A stretch of DNA of 64,000 bases from the NCBI GenBank assembly GCA_002110485.1, contig MOWL01000068.1, forward strand, positions 1,240,001 to 1,304,000. The letters are read 5' to 3'. The notes under the pieces are model-generated. The model saw only the letters and a list, made by a program, of their open reading frames with translations, was not told the origin of the DNA and did no database searches. Position 1 is the stretch's first letter. Each line of letters opens with the position of its first letter. The translations under genes were made by a program, and so were the position numbers. Source of the DNA: Emergomyces orientalis (taxonomy: Eukaryota; Ascomycota; Eurotiomycetes; Onygenales; Ajellomycetaceae). Shown one piece after another: positions 1 to 11,982 of the stretch.

Positions 1-1017
1 GCCAAAGCAATTGCTTCTGAATCCCACATTTGCCAGGCAACAGGGTTGTTCATGTGCCCGCGAACCTAGCCATGTGGATATTAGCACTTAAGTCAGAAAT
101 TGTTATATTTCTCCCCCCCCCGGATCAATGAATGTATTTTACATATGGTGATTTGCTCTGATTTAGGCGATTGACGAGCTCCTGGGACGTTCCGGCTCCC
201 ATCTCCGCCTCTGACGACCGTCTCTCCGACAAGGAAGCCATGCCGAGGGATGCCCTGCAGTTTCGTACAAAGGGGGACCTTCCAATCTTATAAAAATTTA
301 TCCTAGCAGCTGTAGATATACTGATCATGAGATAGACACTTTCCGTGTCAAGTTATATGTGCTTTTGATCTGGGTGGCCATTTGTTAGTAATTGCTGACA
401 GGTTTTCGTTTATAGGGCGGATTTCAAATGTGTCTCAAGCGGAATTGAGGGGAAACGAACACGACACTCTTCTCTTTCAGCTGTACTCTCCAGTAGCCTA
501 GAATCGCAGAACAAAGACGATGGTAAGAATATTCCGGCCCAGTTTTCCACTACTCTGCCTGGAGATATATACAGATACAGCAATATAGGCACAGTAACTC
601 CATAGATTGCTCGACGAGACGGGAAGACACCCAATGACGGGATGCTGACATCATGGTCCACGTGATATACCCGCCAACCCCTATTGAGAACCTTCTTGCG
701 CAGCTTATATCGATCATATCTATATATCATGAGCGTTTGTATTTTGTATACTTCTACGGCATGGATGAGCGCCGTTCTTCGATTCCCTCGCGGGCTTGAG
801 TTAGAATGGGTACTTGTCTATTCACAATGAGTAGTGTGTTTATCACCAACATTCAAATACCAAGACTTAGAAGTGAGATTTCGGTCAGGACCACAGGCTG
901 CCCAAAATGCCAATAGAAACAAACAGCGTATGGCGCGAGGAATTTAACAAGGGTTATATATGAATCGTTCAGTCTTATTTATAATCCCTCACATTCTCCA
1001 CAGATAGTTACGGCAAT
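1..1017. other. No assignable gene
   Basis: No recognisable gene. The longest open frame (410-730, minus) would encode about 106 residues with one hydrophobic stretch (VTVPILLYLYI), but it matches no family I know and has no clear splice partners. A short C-run lies near 113-121. The stretch probably holds the 3' flank of the WD40 gene and part of another transcription unit cut by the window edge. Confidence 0.4.
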
Positions 1018-2392
1018 CTAGTCATCGCCCATCAACTCCGCAAGCTCCTTCTCCTCTTCCTCCGTTAATTGTGACTCCTTTGGGTTATCGTTCACTTCGT
1101 CGTCTTCTTGAGCTGTACTTTCTGCCTTTGCTTTGGCCACTTCGAGTTGAGCCGGGTCAAGCGACCACTGTCGTATCGTGGCATCTATGCTGATACTAAC
1201 AACTGTCCTCCCGATTAAAAGAAGGCCGCTAACTTCTTCAAAATGACCAGAATACGTATGATGCAATTTTCCAGTCTTTAACCAGTCCGTAAAAAAAATA
1301 AGTAAATAAAAATAATACATCGGGACGAAGAAGAGAAGAAAAATGTTACTCACCGCACGATTCCACACGCGCACTTCCTCATCCCTACATCCGGTGATCA
1401 CCCAACCGCCCTGTTCATGCACGACGACGTCCCTGACAAAGTCTGGATGTTCCAACGTCATGTCAGTTTTCCACTTCGCCTCCCTGCTGAGAGATTTGGC
1501 TGTTTTATCTGCCGAAGCCGTCCATAGGTCGCCGTCTGCGTCGAAGAAAAGTTTATAGACGCTAGTCTCATGTTCCAATATCGGGTCTGAGAGGGATTGC
1601 TCCTTGAACGGGGAGGAAAGGGAGAAATGGCGAATGCTGCGATCACTTCCTGAGCTGAACACAGTTATTCGCGTCGGGTCCTCTTCAGAAACTAGAGGGT
1701 CAATGGCGAGGTGTAGTACTCCACGACTGTAATCTCTAAAGACATGTAATCTCTCGCCAGTACGGATGCTCCAGATGATGATTTCACCATCCGCGCCACC
1801 GGAGATCAGTAAATCATCACCATCCAGTCTTTGGGATATGACAGCCTTTACGAAGTCTGTGTGGCCTTTGTATCTATGTTTTTGCGTGCGTGAAGCAACG
1901 TCCCAACTCCATATGGTCTTGTCCCAGCATCCAGCAAAGATGGTTGTGCCATCGGGGGAAAAGCATATACTCGTTAATGGGGCAGTCGGTCCCCTGTAAA
2001 GTGCGGTAGTTTTACCTGGCTTTGAATCCGGATAACCATTAGTCTGGAAGGAATCAAAATTTTTGTCTAAAAAAACCAATCTACCAGACCATGAATAGCA
2101 GGGGTTGTGCTCACCTACTTCAAGCACCACTTTTCTAACAAGCCCCGCACTCTCAGCAACATAGACAGAAGCATTGCTGGAAGGGTCAGCAACGATTGCT
2201 AGTAATTTGCTTTGAAGCTTGATTGGGTCTCCATTCGAATTTCCTGACTTCTCAGCCTTGCGACGGGTTTCTTCCAAAGAAGTGCTAGGAAAGTCAGTAA
2301 GTAGCTTGTACTGTACATCCAGTGGTTGTAGTGATTTAAAGGGTTACCAACGTTGTCTGAAAGAAGTCATCTCGATGTGAAGACTGGGCCAT
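1018..2392 (-). CDS. WD40 repeat protein
   Basis: This is a WD40 beta-propeller protein of about 393 residues; propellers act as protein-binding scaffolds and the partner is unknown. Repeat signatures are visible in order: SICFSPDGTTIFAGCWDKTI, then a GH-x-D segment ending in ISGGADGEIIIWSI, then IRHFSL, WTASADKT, VITGCRDEEVRVWNR and VSISIDATIRQWSL. The tail is acidic (TEEEEKELAELMGDD). Proposed exons on the minus strand are 2392-2352, 2284-2115, 2066-1354 and 1275-1018. The 1276-1353 intron is clear because retaining it inserts a hydrophobic stretch into the last repeat. The 48-base intron at 2067-2114 is in frame and could be retained. The first exon relies on an unusual GTTGGT donor, so the N-terminus is the weakest part. 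I could not name the orthologue. It is divergent from Scd6, with about 480 bases between them. Confidence 0.8.
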
Positions 2393-2876
2393 TGTTCTTA
2401 ACCCCTAATATAGAGGTCCACAAAGTCACCCAGAATATGTAGAATGTTGGACTGGTCTAAAACATCTTTCCAAATGATATCTATCTCCAAAAAGATCCCT
2501 CTACAAAGTGTTCGAGACAAATAGTACAAACAGCGCTAGTTCGAATATGGCTAGCCCTGACGCTGCCCAACCGGCCCTTCCGCCTTCCCGTAGCGAGTTT
2601 TTTTTCCACACCAAAACAAGCTCTGCTGGATTTTCTCATCTTCTCATCTTCCCAACTTCTGCTTCTTCTTCCACTTCCTCTCTCCACACCACACCTCCCC
2701 ATCTTCCTCCCCCTTTAATTCTGCTCTCGAATTCGCCTCTCCCACAACCACTCCATCCCGCTTTGATTCTTCATTGCCCCTGCCATTTTGTTCTCCTCGT
2801 CGTTTCCTCTAGCGTTCAAAGTACTGTACTCTTTTCCTTTGCTGTTGCGCGACTACGCGCAGAGCCTCCATTCATC
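2393..2876. promoter_or_regulatory. Divergent promoter region, WD40 gene / SCD6
   Basis: The 484 bases between the two divergent start codons are rich in C and T on the plus strand, especially 2630-2790 with repeated CTTCTTCC and CCTCCCC blocks. Such pyrimidine-rich leaders are common before highly expressed fungal genes. No specific factor site is claimed. Confidence 0.45.
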
Positions 2877-5092
2877 ATGGATATGAACCACTTCATAGGG
2901 TCCGTCATTCCCTCCCCCCCCTCCCCCCCCTCCCCTTGTACCCCATCACTAGAGATGGAATGAACCTGAGCCTTATAAACTGACTTGAAGCCGATAGACA
3001 GCGGTTTAACTTGATATCGAAGAGTGGTGTTCGGTTCGAGCGGCTCCTTGATCCCGTTGCTGATCCGTAGGCTCTGGAGCTGACTGGTGTCACAGCTACG
3101 TTGGCACTCTCCATGAAATAAACCCAGAGGACTCGACCATTGCCCTGGAAAATGTCGTTTCACATGGCACTGAAGGCAGACGTGGCAATCCCGACGAGGA
3201 AATTGCCCCGTCTGCCAGTGTTTACGAATACATTGTCTTCCGGGGAAGCGACGTAAAAGATATTAGTGTTGCAGAGGAGCAGAAAGAAAACCAGCAGCCC
3301 GAACCTCCTCAAGTACCTAATGACCCTGCTATCCTAGGTGTAAGTCATGCATTGTCTTTTTCTCGTACTATGGTGAAAGCTTTATTTTTTACTTTTCACT
3401 TTTCGCCGCCGAAAACCCTACTCTCCGTTGATCTTATGATGAAACATTCCGGATGTAAATCACAGACCTGTTCTGAAAGCGCAAAACCCCGTGTGGATTC
3501 TTTCCGTTGCCTTCCTTCTGATCAAGATCTTTATTACCTTTTTTTAAATTAAAATTTTAATGAAATTTAAATCAACTATATTTCTGTTGGTTTGCAATCA
3601 TTCGCCCATCGCTAACCAGCACGTTTAACAGAGCGGAACGCGACCAGGACCTCCCCAAGGGCCTCCCCGTGGCCAATCGAATCAGTTTCAACCTCCCCCT
3701 GCTGCCCGTCAACCACCCCCCGGTTATCCTCAACAGCCTCCGTTCCCCCCGGGATATTACAATCCGTACGGCCAGCGATTCGGACCTCCTGGTTTCCCTC
3801 CTGGTCCAGGCTTTCCCAATGCTCCCTATGGCGCTCCGCAAGGATGGTACCCACCCCCTGGCCAGGGATTTCCGCAACAGCCTGGCCAATTCCCGCCACC
3901 ACAAATGCCTATTGGGCCTCCTCAACAACCCCAACAAGGACAGCAAGGTGCTGGCGGCCTTCTACCTCACCAACCGGCGAATGTGCCAAAGCCGACCTCG
4001 GAGCTCCCTGTCGGCGATAAGATACCTGGCAAACCTGTAACACCAGCTTCTTCCCAACCCCCTGCCCCATCAGAACCAAAACCCTCAGCTCCTGAAACAA
4101 CTGCCCCTGCTGCTCTCCCAGCGACAACGCAAAAACCAGCTACGGCACCCAATACTGCGTCGTCGTTGCCAGCTGCAGCAGCAGCATCTAACACCCCGTC
4201 CAAAGCTCCACCTGCTGGGCCAAAATCCGGAAGGGTTGTACCTGCTATACCTATTCCAAAACCAGCTGTCTCTTCTACAACTGCCGCAGCTATTAGCGCT
4301 CCGTCAGGCAATGTTGTCACACAGTCGCCTGTACAAAATACAAGGGCTACATCTACGGCGATGCAGGATGCAACTCGGGCGGCTACAGCTGCTGTAGCTG
4401 CTGCGATGGCCAAACTCCCTCAACCTCCCACCCAAGGCTCACAACCAGCCGAAGCAGCGGTTGAAACTGTAACCAAAAGAGTAAGCGAGATGAAACCGTA
4501 TGACGGTGATCGGGTTCCTCGAGGGGCACATCAAAACACTCGCGGCAGCCGGGGTGGTCATCGTGGGGGCCATCACCATCCCCAGGCTAAGAAAGTTGAA
4601 GTTCCCACCACTGACTACGACTTTGAGTCAGCAAATGCTAAATTCAACAAGCAAGACCTTGTGAAGGAAGCAATTGCTTCTGGCTCTCCACTTGGGGAAT
4701 CTGAACATCAAGTGGTGAATGGCACAAGCCGTGCCGAAAGTGCAGACAAAACCAATGGAACTGGAGCTCATGCTGCCTATAATAAAGCGTCATCATTTTT
4801 TGATAACATATCGAGCGAAAGCCGTGATCGTGAAGAAGGTGCTCGTGGCAAAGCAAGCGGCAGGGAGTGGCGCGGTGAAGAAGAAAAGAAAAATATTGAG
4901 ACATTCGGCCAAGGGAGTATCGATGGTGGTTACCGTGGCGGATACAGGGGGCGCGGAAGAGGTCGTGGGTATGGTGGACCTCGCGGTGGCAGAGGTTCCT
5001 ACACTCGAGGCTATTCTGGTGGGCGTGGACGAGGAGGGTTCCGCGGCGGGAGAGGCGCATCACAGGCCACAGGAGTCCCAACCTCGTCATAG
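2877..5092 (+). CDS. SCD6: Scd6/LSM14-family mRNA translation repressor
   Basis: An RNA-binding P-body protein of about 587 residues. The family represses translation by binding eIF4G through RGG motifs and couples to decapping via Dhh1 and Edc3-like factors in the cytoplasm. Exons are 2877-2899, 2998-3033, 3096-3339 and 3632-5092. Joined, the first three encode an LSM14-type Lsm domain (QRFNLISKSGVRYVGTLHEI followed by STIALENVVSHGTEGR and YEYIVFRGSDVKDI). A long Pro/Gln-rich linker follows. Then come a DFDF-like box (DYDFESANAKFNK), an FFD box (YNKASSFFDNISSE) and a TFG box (NIETFG). The protein ends in a dense RGG/GRGRG tail from about 4920. All four landmarks occur in family order, so the identification is firm. 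The first intron has a GTCCGT donor and contains long C-runs (2910-2938). Confidence 0.93.
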
Positions 5093-6018
5093 GCCCTACC
5101 GCCCCAGATTCCTCCTGCTTCGCCCCGCCCCCACCTATTCTTCCAAAATACGACGAAGAGAGTTTCCTTCCTAGTGACGATATCAAGATTTTGAAACCAT
5201 AATGGTCCTCGTTTTCGCATCTGTCATATTTTCCCGATGACGAGTGAAAACTGTATTATTCTTTTCGTTTCCTTTCCCTTTCTCCCTTTCTTTCTTTGGT
5301 TTTTTTCTCTTTTTTCTTTTTTCTTCTTTCGCGATGAACCTTGAGTTACCTCTTGTCTGTCTCTGTCCGTCTCTACTTGCGTAATTTTTCCTGGCGTTGG
5401 ACCATTTCCCTCCCATTCCATCTCCGAGGGGGGGGTTTGTTCTTATTTTGCTCTTTCAATCACGGCAAATCGCACGTAAATTGTGGGCTATACTTTTTTT
5501 CACTGCTTTTGGCGTGCTGGTGGGGTGACCGGGGCTGGCGGTTTTGGCGATTTGCGAAATTGACGAAAGTAATCTTTTATATGTCATCCCTCTTTTCTTT
5601 TTGGCGATGGGGTGGGATGTGGATCAGGGTTCTCAGAAGGATGTCTGTCTGGTGGTAACTTATTATGGGAATTATTAGCCGCTCACAGTTTTTCTCATTT
5701 CGTTTCATTTTGCCCCGTTTTCTTTTCTGCGTTCTTCCCTCTTCTGCCAGCCACACACACACACACGACTTTGATAATCCCCATTGCTTGTTATGTTGTT
5801 ATTTTGTCGTTTCTTTTCCCCTCATATTCCCACTCGCCAGGCTTGTACCGTGTTGATTTCGATTTCGTTCCGTTAGTTTGCAATTTTTTCTTCTTCTCTA
5901 GCCAAGCAACCCAAGCCAAGCCTTTCGTTTCTTACGCTGTCATTTTCTCGCCCTTGATAGGGGAAAAATATATATGCATTCTGGAGGTCATGGAGCAAAT
6001 GTGTGGTCTTGTACCCCC

Positions 6019-6054
<36 letters not shown>

Positions 6055-7466
6055 TTCCGGCCGTGTCTCTCTTTCTCAGGAAGTGAACATTGGGCTTTTC
6101 ATCGCTCGCGACTTTTGTCCTTGCTTTGCTATTACAGCCATGCATCTTAAAAAAAGGATGTAATCTATACATAGAGACACGCACACGCGCATAACCTTCA
6201 AGAAAAACAGGAAGAAAAAATATTGAAGTAAAAATTAAAGAGCAGAGTCGATAACACAAAAAAAATTATGAAAAAATTTGATAAAACGTTGCCCCTTGTA
6301 TAGCGGCAATTCGACTCCAACAAACTCTTTTTCTAGGCCTCATGTCCCCCTCATTTTGTTCCTGTATAACATTTAAAAAAATATTTACATCCCATAGTTA
6401 AAGTCGCGGCCCAATACGACATTAATTAAATTACCATTTACCGGGGGGGGTATTTTTTTTTTTTCTCTCTGAAGCTTTGCCTGCTTCTTAAGGGGAGCTA
6501 CGATAAATTATGCCAAGTTTCATGAAAGTGCCTGAAGCTTGCTGGCTGTAGACTATGGAAAACTCTGTATCACATGGACGCGAGCAACAGCCAGGGACAA
6601 ACAAAAGAGGCCAAGCATTCGCTCGCTCTCTCTCCTGTGGAGCTTTCAACAAACACGAACAAACCTGTAAAACGCTATTCTGCCAACAAGCCTAGGCTTT
6701 TGACGAAATAAGAACTTATCCTCCTTTCTCTGTACTCGAATCCTTTATATATATGTATATATGCATGTATATATATCCTGGACTATCCTATCTCGTGCAG
6801 AAACTAGAAAACGAGAGCTGGAGTGCGTGTTGCAACACGCGCAGTGTGCCGGAAGATGACTAAGCAACCTGGTGTTCAGCTTGTCCGCTGAAGCCGCGGT
6901 TCAGAGCTGGACGCGGGAATGGAAGAACATCATCCATCGATATTGGATGATAATAATAATGCGCTCCTTCAATACCCAACACCACAAACCAAACCTGCTG
7001 TTGCGCATCAGCTACCAGCAGCCTGCTAGATGCCTCCTCCTGCTGCTGCTATTATTATTCATTTTCGTTTTATTATCGTCTTATTGTTCAGATCTCCGTA
7101 GCAGCAGGCTCTTGATTTTCGGTCTTCTTGTCGATATACGAGACGGGATCTAATAAACAATTTACAAGGCCGAACAGAAGAAGGAAAAAGGACGAGGCAG
7201 GAATGGGAGAGGATTATTAGATGCGGGCGATATCAGAGCTCTGTTATCTCTCTTTTTTTCTTTCTCTCCCTCATTCTCCCTCCCTCGTCTCTTCTCCATC
7301 TCCTCTCCTATTACAGAGGGCTCCCTTGTTCGCTCTATCTCTCTCGTCCCTATCTTGATTAACGACCCATCCACTCCCTCTTCTTTCTCTTTTTATTTCA
7401 TATCTTTCCCAAGAGCCCAATTGAATTCCTAATTGCTCTTCCTCCCTTCACACCTTTGAATACACC
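5093..7466. other. Long gene-free stretch with pyrimidine-rich tracts
   Basis: About 2.4 kb without a convincing coding region. It should hold the 3' UTR of SCD6 and the leader or promoter of the acyl-CoA-binding gene at 7467. The plus strand carries very T- and CT-rich segments (5260-5330, 5690-5720, 7250-7400), an (AC)n run near 5755-5766, a (TC)n microsatellite at 6022-6051 and an AT-rich TATATATGTATATATG stretch near 6746-6762. Open frames here have low-complexity, non-conserved translations. Confidence 0.5.
6022..6051 (+). repeat. (TC)n microsatellite
   Basis: An uninterrupted TC dinucleotide run of about 15 units, preceded by a short C-run at 6014-6020. Confidence 0.95.
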
Positions 7467-9324
7467 ATGTCAGACTCTGTCGGTAAGTCAAATCCATCCG
7501 TGTTCGTCCAAAAGGTCATCCCGCAGCGAAATGGAAGGTTGGCTTTATAAAAATAAAAATAAAAATATCCAAGGTTACACGCCGGGGATTTTTGTCCTGG
7601 CCTTTTTTTTTATTTTTTATCTCTGACTCCCGGTTACCTTCCGCGGCAGCAGAAAGAATGAGCGATTCATTGGCAAAACCCCTGGCTAACTGCCCCTTCT
7701 TCTTCTTCTTCTTCGCTTTCCTTCACCAGACCGAGTATTCGTCCATGCACTCAATACCGTCAAGAGAATCCCCCGATCGGGGTCGGCCAGGCCACCCCTC
7801 CCCGAACGGCTGAGGTTATATGGCTTGTACAAGCAGAGCATGGGTACTTCTATTTCCCCCTCCCACTTCCTACTATTCCGGCTTCGAAAGTTAGGGAAAA
7901 GAGAAGAAAGAAAATTCACTTGTTGAAATGTTTGGTGACATGTGAAAGGCTGATTTTGGGGTGTTTTCACCATAACTGTGAATTTAGAGGGTGATGTGGA
8001 AGGGGTCATGGATCGGCCTGTTGATGATGATGATGGAACGAGTTTACAAGCTGAGAGGGAAAAATGGTATGAGGATTAATTACGCCCTTTCATTTCCTAT
8101 ACTTATAAAGAAGCTTTTGCTTTGCAAAAGTGTTCTACCTTTGCAGCGTACGAGGTATCTGTGCATCAGTTGAAAGAAACCGAAGAGCTAAACCTTTCCC
8201 AAATCTTTTTTTGGCACATTAGGGATGCGTGGTACGCGCAGCGCCATCTATCCCGCACCGAGGCGAAACGCCAATACATCACCGCATTACTAGACACGAT
8301 GAACAAATACGCCTCCTCAACCCCAGAGGCCCGCGAGCTCATTTCCGAACTTGAGTTTGTCTGGGATCAGATAAAATCAAACACGTCCTCCTCCTCTTCA
8401 TCCGGGGGAAGCCCCGTTCACGTCCACGTATCCAGCACGCCACAGTCACAACTACCACAGCTACCATCACGTATAATATCCCCAACACAACCCTCCCGAT
8501 CAAACTACGGTTCACAATATGGAAGTATTGGCGGCCGGATATCTCGCGCTGAAGCGGCGGAGGAGGGAATGGACCGGCCGTTTTATGCTGGGCGGGATTC
8601 GAGATTGCGAGTTCTTAGCCCTGTTAGTCAGCCGGATGATGATGGCGTGCCCAGTGGTGGTAGGCGGAATTATAACGCACATGGCGAGGAACGGGTTGCG
8701 GAGCTGGAAGATGAGCTTGGGGAAGTGGAGGACGAAGACGAGGACGAGGAAGACGAAGAGGAGTTTCAGGAGGCGCGGGATAGCCCTTATGAAGACGGCG
8801 ATGATGATGACGACGATGACGACGATGAGCGATCGGATAACAGTAATAATAAAAATAATAGCAATAACAAGAACAACCGGGACAATGACAGCGGCACACG
8901 ACGGCCGCTACCAGGCGGTTCAGACGGAGGAAGAGATCGAGACAAAGGGAAAGCGAAATCCAAACCAAAACTCACCTATAACCGCCGCTGGCGCCGACGA
9001 GTCGAGCAGGCCATGACGAAAATGACAGCTGAGGTAGCTGCGATGAGGGAGCAGATGGAGACGCGCGCGCTCAACAGTCGTCGCCGCTCGAGTCTGTGGG
9101 CGTGGGTCAAGTGGGTTGTATGGGTTGTCGTTCGGCAGGTTTGTTGGGATATTGTACTGTTTGGGTGTGTGCTTGTGTGGTTGAGGGCCGTGAAGGGGGA
9201 TAGACGGTTGGAGGAGAGGTTGAGGGGGTTGAAGATTTGGACGGAGGTTAAGAGGAGGGTCGCGGCGGCGATTGGGAGGGGGAAGGGGACGGGGCTGGGG
9301 TTTAGATTGGGAGGGTTTCCATAG
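7467..9324 (+). CDS. ATG37: Acyl-CoA-binding domain membrane protein, ACBD5/Atg37-like
   Basis: A protein of about 436 residues with an N-terminal acyl-CoA-binding (ACB) domain and a C-terminal membrane anchor. This layout matches ACBD5 of animals and Atg37 of yeasts, which sit on peroxisomes, bind long-chain acyl-CoA and support pexophagy. Exons are 7467-7482, 7730-7843, 7988-8066 and 8223-9324; they join in phase to give DRVFVHALNTVKRIPRSG, LPERLRLYGLYKQSMEGDVE and REKWDAWYAQRHLSRTEAKR, the usual ACB helices with the Y-x-x-Y-K and W-D-A-W motifs. The middle is low complexity: Ser-rich, then long Glu/Asp runs (about 8715-8830) and an Asn-rich block. A hydrophobic segment (about residues 362-392, WVKWVVWVVV onward) precedes a basic, Gly-rich tail. 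The ACB domain is certain; the Atg37 name rests on architecture. Confidence 0.88.
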
Positions 9325-10273
9325 GTTGGTTGTTTCTTTTTTTGGGGCATGTTTTTTTTGTTTATATTTTGTATATGACGGGGTAAGAAGGTATCTCTTC
9401 TTCCCTTTGCTTCTTTTATTTGAGCATCTTTTTTATATTCCCAACCCCGTACATATATACACTCATGTCTTTGCTTGGTCGTCATAGGCATCTACATACC
9501 TTAGGTACCTTGCTACATACATACATACATACGTACATACATATATACATGCACATCCTCCACCAATTACTTGTACTAAATAGATACATCGATATATTCA
9601 GAGCCATCACACTTAAGCCTGATTCTTTTCAAAAGACTTTTAAGGTCTTCCATCGACTTGGCGCCCAATATCAATATTAAGGGGGTAGACCTGAGGAAAA
9701 TGCTCACGTAATAGTCACTGGAGTGTGGAACAAATCACGGCGACTCCGAGCTCTCTCCCGGACCGAGGTCAAAGCATCCACAGCTAGTTCCAACTAACAG
9801 GGGACTTCACCATCGCAGTCTGGAGGTAATTATGTCTGGTAAGTTACGTGTACTATGATCATGAGAAGATGATAAAGAGCCCTTTTCATTTTTCATTTTC
9901 ATTTTTATATTTTTAAATCCTGGCAAAAATTCCATTCGTGCCGTCCCCTGCGCCTGCGCCTAACGAGCCGTTGGAGGGAATGAATATTTGTTTTCAAAAA
10001 AAATTTGAATCGAATAAATGAATGAGTTAGCGGTATCACAGTTACATTCAATTTGAACAGTGTTTCAAAGAAGCCGACTCTTGATTAAAGCCAGTGCGAA
10101 GTTGTGCAAGATTTGAGATATACCCATGTCAAAACCATCTAACCCAGCCGCAATAACTGGATGATCGATATAACCCGCTCGTGGTGTATAATTGTGTTTT
10201 ACTTTTTCAATTTATTTTATTTAAACGACATACATATATATACCTACCTACCTATCTCAATCCCCCTGGAAGA
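9325..10273. other. Intergenic region with ATAC microsatellite
   Basis: No supported gene in about 950 bases. It contains a T-rich 3' flank, a tandem ATAC tract at about 9514-9550 and AT-rich DNA leading to the thioesterase start at 10274. A second short ATA/CTAC-rich patch lies at about 10229-10255, just upstream of that ATG. Confidence 0.5.
9514..9550 (+). repeat. (ATAC)n microsatellite
   Basis: Tetranucleotide ATAC repeats with one GTAC interruption, running into ATATATAC. Confidence 0.85.
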
Positions 10274-11603
10274 ATGAAGAGAGCGCGTGGAAACAATCAA
10301 GAAATGACAAACGATGATGCTGCGCGACGGAGGGCGAGGGACGCTGTTGAGAGCTTTTTGGGGGTGTAAGTGAAATATAAGCTCCTTCGTATGGGGAAGG
10401 GGGATAAATTTGGGGGTTTATTTTCTTGTTACAAGTTGATTTTTCATATATCCAGATGCTGACTGACTGACTGTTTTATTATATCTCTAGGTACAAGGCA
10501 ATCATGGAGGAGAAGAATTTCACAGTCAGTTTTGCACAAGAAAATCTAGTGGAGATTTATCTGCGACTAGATAATACATATTTCTGCATCCATTATATCT
10601 CCCCTTGATCACTGTCTGATATCCCAATGCCATTTCACCTGGAGCCAACAACGTATATCAAAATATTCTCAGAGCTAGACCTCTCCCAAACTAACGCAAT
10701 GCCTTCCCCCTTTTTTTTCCAATTCATGAAATATAGGGCTATGATAGACAACTGATGCAAGACTTGCGTCTTATTGATGCCAATCCCGCCGGCGGAGCTA
10801 TCTGGGAACTCACCGTTACGGAATTCTGGGCAAACTTGAATGGTGAGGAGAAAGAAAATATATTTCGCATTGCCAATTATCTCCCTGTAAGATACAGATA
10901 TAGAACGGATGGTGCTAAGCAAAACAAAGGGAATAACAGGTGTGATGCATGGCGGCGCTTATGGGGTGATATTTGGTAAGTTAATGTGCTTTTCTGGATA
11001 TGCATATAAAATATACATATCTGCTATTCCTCCCCCAAAAGTTGGTTAATAGTCAATTTAACCTGTGAAACATCTAGATATGTGCACTGCCATTTCTATG
11101 TGTCCGGTTTCGAGAGACGGGTATTGGGAGTAAGTGCATACACAGCATCCCTCTAATCCTGACTCAATATCTAGTCCCAAGGCCCCTGAATCATAATCGG
11201 CCGGCATGGGATATACTTTTTTTTAATCATTCCCGTCCCCACCTCTTCTAGGTTTCTAGCGGGCGTCACCCGATCACTGAACATCTCCTTTTTGAAAGCT
11301 GTGCCTATAGGTATGTAATGTACCGTACAGTACACATATCTGCTCACACCGTTTCAAGTAAAATCAACAAAACAAAGGTGCACCTCCTCACGATAACAAA
11401 AACCAGGTACGACAGTAAACATCCGCGCCAACGTCATCCAGCACGGGCGAACCATGGCTCTGATGAGTGCCACGATGGAATCGCAGGATGGGAAGGTGGT
11501 TTATGCCACGGCGGAGCATCATAAGGTGCATACCCCGGCGCTGCCCGAGTATGCGCAGAAGTTGAAGGAGTGGCGGCAGCGGAAGGGCGAGGCTAAATTG
11601 TGA
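10274..11603 (+). CDS. Hotdog-fold thioesterase, ACOT13/PaaI-like
   Basis: A small acyl-CoA thioesterase-superfamily protein of about 191 residues, spread over seven short exons: 10274-10365, 10491-10524, 10737-10842, 10940-10975, 11078-11129, 11252-11310 and 11407-11603. All junctions keep frame and remove every stop. The join yields WELTVTEFWANLNGVMHGGA, the hotdog signature in which HGG lies at the start of the central helix, followed by VTRSLNISFLKAVPIGTTV and VIQHGRTMALMSATME, the strands that complete the fold. The 4HBT/PaaI family hydrolyses acyl-CoA thioesters, but the substrate cannot be told from sequence. No targeting peptide is obvious; the N-terminus is basic and charged. Exon 2 uses a GTCAGT donor. 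No single exon would be recognised alone. Confidence 0.87.
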
Positions 11604-11982
11604 GATATAGAGGAGGTGGTGGGGGGAAGTTTTTGCGTCCGTCCGTGGTTAACAGACATGTTATATGTTTCCTCATTTTCCTGTTTCTTTATTTGGTCTT
11701 TGCCTGGTTCTTTCTTCTGAGCGCTAGATATATGTTTGCGGGGTGGACTGGTAAGAGTGATTTTCTGGTTTTTTCGGTCTAGAAATTTAGCTGTTATAGA
11801 CGCCAAATGCTGAACTAAGACACGATCTCGAAAAAATCATAGATATGAAAAGAAATCGTATTTCAAAACGAGCAAAAATAACCATGCGATCATTCCGAAC
11901 TAATAATATATGTATATGTACAGAGCTGGCGAGATCCTTTGTTTTTTATTTTTTCATTATTCTAAGACGAGGCAAAAAAAAT
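11604..11982. other. Convergent intergenic, 3' flanks
   Basis: The 379 bases between the ends of the thioesterase and NDUFA8 genes are AT-rich. They should hold both 3' UTRs. No other feature is seen. Confidence 0.6.

Noticed and set aside
410..730. 106-residue minus-strand protein with one hydrophobic segment
   Set aside because: No family resemblance, no splice partners, and it lies at the window edge; listed only as a possibility.
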